Source: Novosphingobium clariflavum
Lineage (GTDB): Bacteria; Pseudomonadota; Alphaproteobacteria; Sphingomonadales; Sphingomonadaceae
NCBI RefSeq assembly: GCF_026420865.1
Contig: NZ_JAPCWC010000004.1
Location: forward strand, 124,001-188,000
DNA: 64,000 bases
Reading direction: 5' to 3'
Part shown: piece by piece, positions 49,417 through 63,133 of the stretch
How positions within the stretch are numbered: position 1 is the first letter of the stretch
How the letters are laid out: the number at the start of each line of letters is the position of its first letter
The notes under the pieces: model-generated
The model's input: the letters and a program-made list of their open reading frames with translations, nothing else
Told to the model about the DNA's origin: nothing
Databases searched by the model: none
Translations under genes and position numbers: made by a program

Positions 49417-50133
49417 TCACTTGCGGCGGTAGCGGAAGTACCAGATCTCGTGCCCGTAGACCGTGCGCGCCTTGACCGCGTAGCGCGTTTCCGGCCAGCC
49501 GCCGGGACGCACCTGGAAGTCGCCCGGCTTCTCGCAGAGCCATTCGAACTGGTCGGTATGGCGCTGCATGACCATCAGCGCATGACGCACGTAGACGGCG
49601 TGATCGGTGCCGAAGCGGAACTCGCCGCCGGGCTTGAGCTTGGCCGCGAACATGTCGACCGGGCCGTCGTTCATCATGCGGCGCTTGGCATGGCGGGCCT
49701 TGGGCCAGGGGTCGGGATGCAGCAGGTAGAGCATCGAAAGCGAACCGTCGGGAATGCGGGACAGCACTTCCAGCGCATCGCCGTGGTGGATCCGCACGTT
49801 GCCGATCGGCGGATGGGCGCCATTGTCGCCGGCCACATGGGTCAGCGCCTGGGCAACACCGTTGATGAACGGCTCGGCACCGATGAAGCCATGGTCGGGC
49901 AGCATGTCGGCGCGCTCTGCCATGTGCTCGCCGCCGCCGAAGCCGATCTCGAAATGGAGCGGCCGCTCGTCGCCGAACAGCAGCGCCGAGGTCACCGGAC
50001 CTTCGAGGGGCACCGCGATGCGCGGCAGCAGATTGTCGACCAGGGCCTGCTGGCCGGCGCGCAGGGGCTTGCCCTTGGCGCGGCCGTAGAGGCGGTTGAG
50101 CGTGGTCGGATCGCCGGATTTGTGAGCCGTCAT
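49417..50133 (-). CDS. trmB: tRNA (guanine-N7-)-methyltransferase
   Basis: A 238-residue TrmB. HFEIGFGGGEHMAERA near residue 67 binds SAM, HHGDALEVLSRI the next part, and LLHPDPWPKARHAKRRMM near residue 146 is the family's tRNA/SAM signature. FRFGTDHAVYVRHAL and FEWLCEKPGDF follow. It makes m7G46 in tRNA. ATG 50133 is preferred; another ATG-like frame to 50151 adds six residues. It follows ctrA after 164 bases with a terminator between them. Confidence 0.94.
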   Translation of the reverse strand: MTAHKSGDPTTLNRLYGRAKGKPLRAGQQALVDNLLPRIAVPLEGPVTSALLFGDERPLHFEIGFGGGEHMAERADMLPDHGFIGAEPFINGVAQALTHVAGDNGAHPPIGNVRIHHGDALEVLSRIPDGSLSMLYLLHPDPWPKARHAKRRMMNDGPVDMFAAKLKPGGEFRFGTDHAVYVRHALMVMQRHTDQFEWLCEKPGDFQVRPGGWPETRYAVKARTVYGHEIWYFRYRRK

Positions 50134-50216
50134 GGCGCGGCGCACTGACACCGATGCGCTTCAAGGTCAACGCCGGTAACGCTGGCGCCGTGGCGGTTCG
50201 GGGTGCTGGAAACCGA

Positions 50217-50244
50217 AACGGCCCGCCCCGAGGGGCAGGCCGTT
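50217..50244 (-). terminator. Terminator after ctrA
   Basis: Stem AACGGCC/GGCCGTT with an inner CCCC/GGGG pair; reading the minus strand it is followed by TTTCGGTTT. It separates ctrA from trmB. Confidence 0.75.
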
Positions 50245-50297
50245 CCATTCTTCATGCTTGGGGAAAGCAGAAACAGGTGCGAACGTCCGGCGCCCGG

Positions 50298-50993
50298 TCA
50301 GGCAACGTCCTGAAGCTCGTCCGGATCGCGCAGCACGTAGCCGCGGCCCCAGACGGTCTCGATGTAGTTCGCGCCTCCGCAGGCATGCGCGAGCTTCTTG
50401 CGCAGCTTGCAGATGAACACGTCGATGATCTTGAGTTCGGGTTCGTCCATGCCGCCGTAAAGGTGGTTGAGGAACATTTCCTTGGTCAGCGTGGTGCCCT
50501 TGCGGAGCGAAAGCAGCTCCAGCATCGCATATTCCTTGCCGGTCAGATGCACGCGGGCGCTGTCGACCTCGACCGTCTTGGCGTCGAGGTTGACCACCAG
50601 CTTGCCGGTGCGAATGACCGACTGCGAGTGCCCCTTGGAGCGGCGGACAACGGCGTGAATACGCGCGATCAGCTCTTCGCGGTGGAACGGCTTGGTCACG
50701 TAATCGTCGGCACCGAAGCCGAACGAGCGGACCTTGGAATCCATTTCCGAAATGCCCGAGAGGATCAGCACCGGCGTCTGCACTTTGGCAACGCGCAGCT
50801 TCTTGAGCACGTCGTACCCGTGCATGTCGGGTAGATTGAGGTCGAGCAGGATGATGTCGTAATCGTAGAGCTTGCCGAGATCGAGGCCTTCTTCACCCAG
50901 GTCGGTGGAATAGACGTTGAAGCCTTCGGCGGTCAGCATGAGTTCGATGGCCCGCGCGGTGGTGGGTTCGTCCTCGATCAACAGCACTCGCAT
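50298..50993 (-). CDS. ctrA: Cell-cycle response regulator CtrA
   Basis: A 231-residue OmpR-type regulator. [39 protein letters not shown] with the phosphorylated Asp51, [14 protein letters not shown] and [16 protein letters not shown] form the receiver. The DNA-binding part has [19 protein letters not shown] and [16 protein letters not shown], which are unusually conserved in CtrA. It binds TTAA-N7-TTAA. In Caulobacter it silences the origin and activates polar and division genes; in sphingomonads it may be non-essential. ATG 50993 was chosen. The gene is preceded by its own CtrA box and GANTC sites. Confidence 0.96.
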   Translation of the reverse strand: MRVLLIEDEPTTARAIELMLTAEGFNVYSTDLGEEGLDLGKLYDYDIILLDLNLPDMHGYDVLKKLRVAKVQTPVLILSGISEMDSKVRSFGFGADDYVTKPFHREELIARIHAVVRRSKGHSQSVIRTGKLVVNLDAKTVEVDSARVHLTGKEYAMLELLSLRKGTTLTKEMFLNHLYGGMDEPELKIIDVFICKLRKKLAHACGGANYIETVWGRGYVLRDPDELQDVA

Positions 50994-51090
50994 GGGATGC
51001 CCCCCTAAGTTGCCCGTCAGCCCGTCGGCGTAAACCCGGCCTAAACGGACATTGCCGCGTATTAACCATATGAGCAATGAAGGTTAAAGG

Positions 51091-51105
51091 TTAATTTGCC
51101 GTTAA
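51091..51105 (-). promoter_or_regulatory. CtrA box in front of ctrA
   Basis: A perfect TTAA-TTTGCCG-TTAA, 98 bases ahead of the ctrA start. Two more TTAA lie at 51062 and 51084. In Caulobacter ctrA controls its own promoter through such a site. Confidence 0.8.
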
Positions 51106-51131
51106 TGGCAAGCCTTGCGCCGAAGCGGATC

Positions 51132-51147
51132 GACTCTAGCGAGAATC
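51132..51147. promoter_or_regulatory. Two GANTC (CcrM) sites in front of ctrA
   Basis: GACTC at 51132-51136 and GAATC at 51143-51147, about 27 bases past the CtrA box. In Caulobacter methylation of a GANTC in the ctrA P1 promoter by CcrM delays its firing until the fork passes. The same design is plausible here. Confidence 0.6.
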
Positions 51148-51168
51148 CTTTAGGGGCGGAGCCGTGGA

Positions 51169-52590
51169 TTACGGCGCCAGAGGCTCCGAAACGGGGGCTT
51201 CCCGGCCGGTTTTCATCGGCACGCCGCCGTGACGCGAGTCGCCCGGCGCGACAAGCGGCGCCCGCCGCCGCGCCCGTCCGCGCGTTTCCTCGATTCGCCG
51301 CAGATAGCTCCACAGGCCGCACTGCAGGCCGACCAGCATCAGGATGAACGGCTGGAACGCGATACCGACGAAGAGCGAGCCGATCAGATAGACGATCTGC
51401 GCCAGTTGCAGCGCCACCGCCAGCGGCGCCGCCCAGGCCTCGTCCGGCCCCGTGCGATCCTTCCAGCGGCGGCGGATCAGTTCCATCTGTACCAGGCCGG
51501 AAAGCTGCAGCGCGATCCACAGGAAGAAGCCCGGGAAACCCTGTTCGCCCAACATCTCGAAATAGCTCGAATGGAAGGCGCGTCCCTGCTCGGTCACCCG
51601 TGTGCGGGTGACCGTCGTGGTCGCGCCCACCGTATTTGCTGCAACCGTATCGTACTCGACCTTGCTGGCGATGTTGACCACGAAGCCACCGCCCGTCGGA
51701 TGGTGCTTCACATAATCCCAGGTCCATTTCCACACGCCGATCCGCGTACCGGCGGACTGGTCGGACTGGTGGTTCTCGATCGTGCCCATGCGGGCCATGA
51801 ACGACTGCGGCAGGAACGGCACCGCCACCACCACCGCCAGCGCCATGCCCGCACCGATCAGCAGCTTGTGCCGGGCAGTGCGCAAGTAGAACAGGCATAG
51901 CACGCCGAGACAAACCAGTCCCGTGCGCGCCTGGGTGCCGACCGGGATCAGCGCGCAGGCAAAGATCAGCGCCGCCGCGAAGAGCCTGACCCGCCAGTCG
52001 GGCGGAAAGATCGTGCCGTAGCGGGTCAGCCAGAGGATCAGCGGGATGATCGCGATCGCCACGCTCGACAGGATCGAGCCTTCGTAGAGCCCGGTGTTAT
52101 TCTCGACAAAGATCCTGAGCGCGCCGTAACCGCCGCCGCCCATCGCCGTCTTGATGCCGCCGTCGATGATCAGCGCGCTCGCCGCAAGTACCATGACCAG
52201 CGCCACCGCCTCGATCCTGAGGCGCGTGCGCAAGGTGAGCGGCAGAAAGATCGCGAAGACCAGCGCCTTCCACACCCAGGCCCACTTCTCCTGCGCCGCC
52301 TCGGGATAGACCGCGGTGAAGGTGGTGAGTGCACAGTAGACCAGGAGCGCCAGCAGCAGCCCCTGCCGCAGCGTGAAGCGCATGTCGCGCTTGTCGTCGA
52401 ACAGCAGCCAGCCGCCGAACGCCGCGCCGAACGCCATCAGCGAGACCGGCAGATGCGCCAGGATCCCCCAGGAAATGATCTGCGGAGAGACGATGTCGAC
52501 ATAGAGATAGCAAAGCACCCAGAGAAACGGGCGCCGGAAGCCGAGAGCCAGGAAAATGAAGAGAAAGCCGGTGAGGCCGAGATCAAGCAT
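51169..52590 (-). CDS. Putative O-glycosylation ligase, exosortase A system-associated (O-antigen ligase/polymerase type)
   Basis: A 473-residue membrane protein with about 11 hydrophobic segments. MLDLGLTGFLFIFLALGFRR, LCYLYVDIVSPQIISWG near the start and ILSSVAIAIIPLILWLTRYG match the exosortase-A-associated O-glycosylation ligase family from memory. The long loop with TRIGVWKWTWDYVKHHPTGGG is the Wzy/WaaL-like periplasmic loop. It should polymerise or transfer a sugar chain. ATG 52590 lies inside the stop of the upstream small gene; a longer Arg/Gly-rich frame is rejected. The last 40 residues are disordered. Confidence 0.8.
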   Translation of the reverse strand: MLDLGLTGFLFIFLALGFRRPFLWVLCYLYVDIVSPQIISWGILAHLPVSLMAFGAAFGGWLLFDDKRDMRFTLRQGLLLALLVYCALTTFTAVYPEAAQEKWAWVWKALVFAIFLPLTLRTRLRIEAVALVMVLAASALIIDGGIKTAMGGGGYGALRIFVENNTGLYEGSILSSVAIAIIPLILWLTRYGTIFPPDWRVRLFAAALIFACALIPVGTQARTGLVCLGVLCLFYLRTARHKLLIGAGMALAVVVAVPFLPQSFMARMGTIENHQSDQSAGTRIGVWKWTWDYVKHHPTGGGFVVNIASKVEYDTVAANTVGATTTVTRTRVTEQGRAFHSSYFEMLGEQGFPGFFLWIALQLSGLVQMELIRRRWKDRTGPDEAWAAPLAVALQLAQIVYLIGSLFVGIAFQPFILMLVGLQCGLWSYLRRIEETRGRARRRAPLVAPGDSRHGGVPMKTGREAPVSEPLAP

Positions 52591-52816
52591 GCCCGCCCCC
52601 GCCTGCAGGATCGGGCCCGCCCGCGGGATCGTGCCCGCCTGCCGAATCGCTCCTGCCGTTCGCAGCCGGCCACCGCATGGCCCGGCGCCGCGGCGGCCCG
52701 GCGCCAATCCGCTCCTGCCCGCTGCCTTCCTGATCGAGCTCCCGCCGCCACAACAGCCGCCAGGCCGCCAGCGCCAGCAGGCCATGGGCCAGAACAAGAG
52801 CAAAAATGTCGACCAT
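52583..52816 (-). CDS. Small membrane protein upstream of the ligase (77 aa)
   Basis: Residues 1-24, MVDIFALVLAHGLLALAAWR, form one hydrophobic segment ended by RR; the rest is Gly/Pro/Arg-rich and ends with repeats of AGG(H/P)DPAGG. The stop overlaps the ligase start by eight bases, which supports translation of both. I do not recognise a family, and the C-terminal half may be of no fold. A chance frame is still possible. Confidence 0.45.
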   Translation of the reverse strand: MVDIFALVLAHGLLALAAWRLLWRRELDQEGSGQERIGAGPPRRRAMRWPAANGRSDSAGGHDPAGGPDPAGGGGHA

Positions 52817-52882
52817 CGGCTCGAAGCCCTATCATCAGCGGGTTGACGCGGCGTTAAGCGTTATGTGCTAGGTATTCCGCGC

Positions 52883-54121
52883 ATGACCAGGATTCTCCAC
52901 GTCCTCGACCATTCGCTGCCGCTGCACAGCGGCTACACCTTCCGCACCCGTGCGATCCTGAAGGCGCAGGAAGCCATGGGCTGGGAAGTGCGAGGGGTAA
53001 CCGGATTGCGCCACACCGCCAAGGGCGCGGACCTGGAAGAGGCCGATGGACTGCTGTTCCATCGCAGTACGGGCGATGCCGGCACCCTGCCGCTCTGGCG
53101 CGAATGGCGCGAGATCGGCGTGCTGGAACGGGGCATCGAGGCTGCAATCAGTGTCTGGCGCCCGGACGTGATCCATGCCCATTCACCCGCCTTGTGCGGG
53201 GCGGCAGCCGTGCGGGTGGCGAAGCGCCACGGCATCCGCTGCGTCTACGAGATTCGCGCGTTCTGGGAAGATGCCGCGGTCGGCAACGGCACCGGCAGCG
53301 GAGGCTCGCTCAAGTACCGCCTCACCCGCGCGCTCGAAAACCGGGTGGTCGCCAGCGCCGATGCGGTGGTGACGATCTGCGAAGGGCTGCGCGCCGACCT
53401 CGTCGCACGCGGCACGCCCGCAGCGAAGATCACCGTCGCGCCCAACGGCGTCGACCTCTCGCTGTTCGGCGAACCAGCGGCGCGGGATGCGCACCTCGCC
53501 CGCGAACTCGGCTTCGAGATCGACGGCCGCGCCTGCCCGGTGATCGGCTTCATCGGCAGTTTCTACGATTACGAAGGGCTGGACGACCTCATCGCCGCCA
53601 TGCCCCTGCTGCTGGCCCGCCAGCCGGATGCCCGGCTGCTGATGGTGGGCGGCGGCCCGCGCGAGGCCCATTTGCGCGCCCAGGCCCAAGCCTCGCCGGC
53701 GGCCCATGCCATCCGTTTCATCGGCCGCGTTCCGCATCACGAGGTGGAGCGCTATTACGCGCTCTGCGATGTCATGGCCTATCCGCGCAAGCAGAGCCGG
53801 CTGACCGACCTTGTCACCCCGCTCAAGCCGCTCGAAGCCATGGCGCAGGGCAAACTGGTCGCAGCCAGCGCGGTCGGCGGTCACCGCGAACTGGTCGAGC
53901 ACGAGCGGACCGGCATCCTGTTCCCGCCCGACGATCCGGCCGCCTGCGCGCAGGCGCTGGCCGATCTGCTGGCCGCGCCCGAGAGCTGGGAGCGCCTGCG
54001 CAGGGCCGGGCTCGATCATGTCCGCAGCGGACACGACTGGGCTTGCAATGTCGCCCGTTATCGAGACGTTTACCAAATCCTGCCACTCGAAAGGACTCGA
54101 AGCGGGCTCGCCGTTGCCTGA
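52883..54121 (+). CDS. Glycosyltransferase family 4, exosortase A/PEP-CTERM-associated type
   Basis: A 412-residue GT-B enzyme. MTRILHVLDHSLPLHSGYTFR at the start and the near-complete pattern YEIRAFWEDAAVGNGTGSGG match the exosortase-A-associated glycosyltransferase family from memory. GFIGSFYDYEGLDDLI, PHHEVERYYALCDVMAYPR and PLKPLEAMAQGK near residue 310 (E-x7-E) are GT4 parts. It adds a sugar to a lipid-linked chain. It is divergent from the ligase, with 66 bases between the 77-residue gene and its start. Confidence 0.85.
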   Translation: MTRILHVLDHSLPLHSGYTFRTRAILKAQEAMGWEVRGVTGLRHTAKGADLEEADGLLFHRSTGDAGTLPLWREWREIGVLERGIEAAISVWRPDVIHAHSPALCGAAAVRVAKRHGIRCVYEIRAFWEDAAVGNGTGSGGSLKYRLTRALENRVVASADAVVTICEGLRADLVARGTPAAKITVAPNGVDLSLFGEPAARDAHLARELGFEIDGRACPVIGFIGSFYDYEGLDDLIAAMPLLLARQPDARLLMVGGGPREAHLRAQAQASPAAHAIRFIGRVPHHEVERYYALCDVMAYPRKQSRLTDLVTPLKPLEAMAQGKLVAASAVGGHRELVEHERTGILFPPDDPAACAQALADLLAAPESWERLRRAGLDHVRSGHDWACNVARYRDVYQILPLERTRSGLAVA

Positions 54122-54151
54122 GCGACGGGACGAAAGCGGAATTTGCACGGG

Positions 54152-56554
54152 ATGATCAAGGTGGCGAAGCAAGAACGTAAGTCACAGGGCGCGGGAAACC
54201 AGCCGATCACGCGCCACCCGCTGTTTCCGGCCATCGCCGCGCTTTGGGTGGCCGCGCTGTTCGGGCTTGGCAGCATGGCGCTGAGCCCCGCCACGATCGA
54301 ACGGCTGGTCGGCGCGACCGGGCTGTCCTCGCTCGTTCCCATGGCTGCTCCTCCCCTGGGCGTGACCGCCCGGCTGCTGGTCGCCCTGGCGCTGACCGGC
54401 CTCGGCGCGCTGGTCGGCGTGGTCATCGGCCTGAGGCTGGCGCGCGGCGGCAGCGATGAGGGCAACGCCTTGGTCGACACTTCGGCGGAAACGGCGGCCG
54501 AAACTGAGGATGCCGCTCCAGGACGCCTGGCCTCGTTGACCGGGCGTCGGCGCGGCCCCGAAACCATGCGCGAAGCGGAACCGGCGCCGACGCCGATCAG
54601 CCCGGCAAGCGACATGACCGCGCCGCAGATCCTGCAACTGGCCGAGTTCGATCTCGATGGGCTGCCTCCCCCGGTCGAGGTCGAGGTCGAGGCCGAGGTC
54701 GAGGTCGAGGTCGAGGTCGAGGTCGACGCGGACGATACCGACTACCAGGCTCTCCCCGCAGAACCGGCCGGCCACCGCGTGCCCGACCTTGAAGACACGG
54801 ACGTCGCGCCAGTCGATGCCGCCACCGTGCCGCTTGCGGAACAAGGTCCCGAGGCGGAAGCGCCGCTGACCGGACCGGCGCCTTCCCTGACAGACGCGGT
54901 CGAAACACCTGCCCCCCGTGCCCCAGCGTTCTCGCCCTCGGCATGGGCGGACAGCCGCCACGACGCGGACGATCAGGCCAATTTCACGCCCCTCTCCGCG
55001 CCGCTGACGGCATCGCCGCTGTTCGAAACCTATCTTCACAACGAAACCGCGCCGCAGGGCACACCCGCCCACGAAGCGGACCCGCAAGACACGGCCCTTC
55101 CCGAGCCGGAGCCGGAACCCACACCCGCGCCCACGCCTGACCAGACCCTGACGGCGAGCGCGGCAGAACGCATCTCCAAGGCTCCGCTCGACGCGCTGAG
55201 TCAGGTCGAACTGCTCGAACGCCTGGCACTGGCGATGGAGGAGCAGCGCCGCAAGCTCTCGCTGACCCCGCCAGCGCCGCTGACGGTCGTGGCTCCCGCC
55301 ATTGCCGACGTCCCGCCCGCCGGCCGCGAGCCCCTTGCGCCAGGCCCCCTTGCGCAAGGTCACCTTGCCCCCGATCCCCTGGCAGGCCTCACGGCGCCGA
55401 ACGTCCCGGCGGCTACCGACAGCGCCGCTGACGCCGGGCCGGCCAACGGCTACGCCCCTGATGACGCGCCCTCGGCTCCCACGGGCCCCACACCGCCTTA
55501 CGGCCCTTCGGGTGCGCGCCTGGCCGCGATCAGCGCCGCCATGGGCCTGAGCACGAATCCCGATGCGGAACTGAACGGCGACCTGCCCCAGAGCCCCGCG
55601 GCAGCCCCCTTCGCGCCGCCGCCGTTTGCCCGCACGCCGTTTTCCGGACCGGGCCTTGCAGCCCGCACCGAAGCACTGACAGGCCGCATCGAGGCGGCGC
55701 AACCGCTGGAAGACGACTTCCCCCTCGGCGACGCGCCGGAGGCCGCGGCCAGCGTCGGTGGCTGGCAGGCCGTGACCGGCACTGAAGCGGAAGCCGAACT
55801 CGAAGCTTATGCCGCCGAGATTGCGGACGGCGGCTCTCTCCTCGGCGAAACTGCCGACGATGCTGCCGGCAGTGTCGTTGCGCCGCTGTTCCCCTCGGCA
55901 AGGATCACGCCGATCCCAGCCAAGCTGCGTCCGGTCAGGCTCGCCTCCTTCGACGAGCATGACGAGGACGATGTTCTTCCCGGCTACATCCCTCCGCGGC
56001 ACATTGCCCTGGCCCCGCAGACGGTTGCCACGCCGCTGGAAGCGGCCATTACCACGCCGGTGGAAGCGGCAATTGCCTCCGCGCTCGAGGAGCGGCCGAT
56101 GGCCGGCCTCGCCGCAGGCCATGACTTTGCCCCGGCCCCGGACGACGATGAGGATGAAGAGGAAGGCGCCGCGCTGGCCTTTGGCGAGAACGAGGACTTT
56201 GCCGAGGATGGCGCCGACATCGTCGAGGATGACGTGCTCGAAGAAGGCTACTCCTCGCTGCTGAGCATGCAGCGCCGCATCGAACCACGCCCGGGTTTCA
56301 TCGCCCTGGACGAGGAAAGTGAAAACGAGGGCGAAAGCGGGGCCGGTCACCCGGGCCTGCGCCCGGCCGAAGCCGTGAACGAAACCGCCACTGCAACAAC
56401 CGCCGCCCACGTCGACGCGGTACCGGCCTTCACCGCTCCCGCGCTGCCCGGCGCCCGCCTGTTCGACCCGCCCGCTCGCCCCGACCCCGCCGAAACCGAA
56501 AAGGCGCTGCGGGCAGCGCTCGCGACGTTGCAGCGCATGAGCGGCTCGCACTGA
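54152..56554 (+). CDS. Large acidic, Pro/Ala-rich membrane-anchored hypothetical protein (800 aa)
   Basis: I do not recognise a family. Two hydrophobic segments lie near residues 20-40 (PLFPAIAALWVAALFGLG) and 67-95 (VTARLLVALALTGLGALVG). All of the remaining 700 residues are acidic and rich in Pro, Ala and Glu and look unfolded, with an EV run at residues 174-191 and a short C-terminal helix (ETEKALRAALATLQRM). The start is ATG 54152; a TTG nine bases earlier is possible. It could tether or space envelope components. Confidence 0.7.
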   Translation: MIKVAKQERKSQGAGNQPITRHPLFPAIAALWVAALFGLGSMALSPATIERLVGATGLSSLVPMAAPPLGVTARLLVALALTGLGALVGVVIGLRLARGGSDEGNALVDTSAETAAETEDAAPGRLASLTGRRRGPETMREAEPAPTPISPASDMTAPQILQLAEFDLDGLPPPVEVEVEAEVEVEVEVEVDADDTDYQALPAEPAGHRVPDLEDTDVAPVDAATVPLAEQGPEAEAPLTGPAPSLTDAVETPAPRAPAFSPSAWADSRHDADDQANFTPLSAPLTASPLFETYLHNETAPQGTPAHEADPQDTALPEPEPEPTPAPTPDQTLTASAAERISKAPLDALSQVELLERLALAMEEQRRKLSLTPPAPLTVVAPAIADVPPAGREPLAPGPLAQGHLAPDPLAGLTAPNVPAATDSAADAGPANGYAPDDAPSAPTGPTPPYGPSGARLAAISAAMGLSTNPDAELNGDLPQSPAAAPFAPPPFARTPFSGPGLAARTEALTGRIEAAQPLEDDFPLGDAPEAAASVGGWQAVTGTEAEAELEAYAAEIADGGSLLGETADDAAGSVVAPLFPSARITPIPAKLRPVRLASFDEHDEDDVLPGYIPPRHIALAPQTVATPLEAAITTPVEAAIASALEERPMAGLAAGHDFAPAPDDDEDEEEGAALAFGENEDFAEDGADIVEDDVLEEGYSSLLSMQRRIEPRPGFIALDEESENEGESGAGHPGLRPAEAVNETATATTAAHVDAVPAFTAPALPGARLFDPPARPDPAETEKALRAALATLQRMSGSH
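54673..54726 (+). repeat. Six-base microsatellite, nine units
   Basis: Nine units of GGTCGA, the fourth changed to GGCCGA, inside the 800-residue gene. They code for alternating Val and Glu, with one Ala. Six bases per unit keep the frame, so changes in copy number would lengthen or shorten the EV run. Confidence 0.93.
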
Positions 56555-56819
56555 AAGCCAGTCCCGGCGGACGGCCGCCCCCGTCCGCAAACGTTTTCAG
56601 CGCGAGCGCTTATCCAACCGCACAACAAAATTCCCTTTTTTACCGTGTCAACGCACTAAATCTGCGCGAGGACGTTCGTTCGCAGTTGCAAATGCCGTCC
56701 GTAATCGTCATGGGGGCGCTTAGGGGACACCACGGCGAATTTTGGCCGCGCGCGATTCGCGCGTGTCGAAGCGAGGCGCTCGGTGTGAACCCCGGACAAC
56801 GACAGGATGGGTTTTATCG

Positions 56820-61457
<4,638 letters not shown>

Positions 61458-61473
61458 TTCGAAGGTAATAGAA

Positions 61474-62907
<1,434 letters not shown>

Positions 62908-62945
62908 GCGGGGCAGCCAACACGCCGATCCTGCCATCGATCATG

Positions 62946-62981
62946 AAAAAGGGGCGCTCCTGCAGGAGCGCCCCTTTTTTT
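62946..62981 (+). terminator. Strong intrinsic terminator after gltD
   Basis: A ten-base perfect stem GGGGCGCTCC/GGAGCGCCCC with loop TGCA, followed by seven T. It ends the gltBD unit. Confidence 0.95.
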
Positions 62982-63133
62982 GCGCATGCGTGTCAGGCTT
63001 GCGCCCCCCTCTCTCCGGCGCTGATCTGCAGCGCCGCCCTACTGCCATTCCCCTAGGTTCGCGAAAGCGCCCGATTCACCCGGAAAGTCTACTTTCGGTG
63101 TCCTTGCCGAGGCTGTCTAGGGCAGACGAAACG

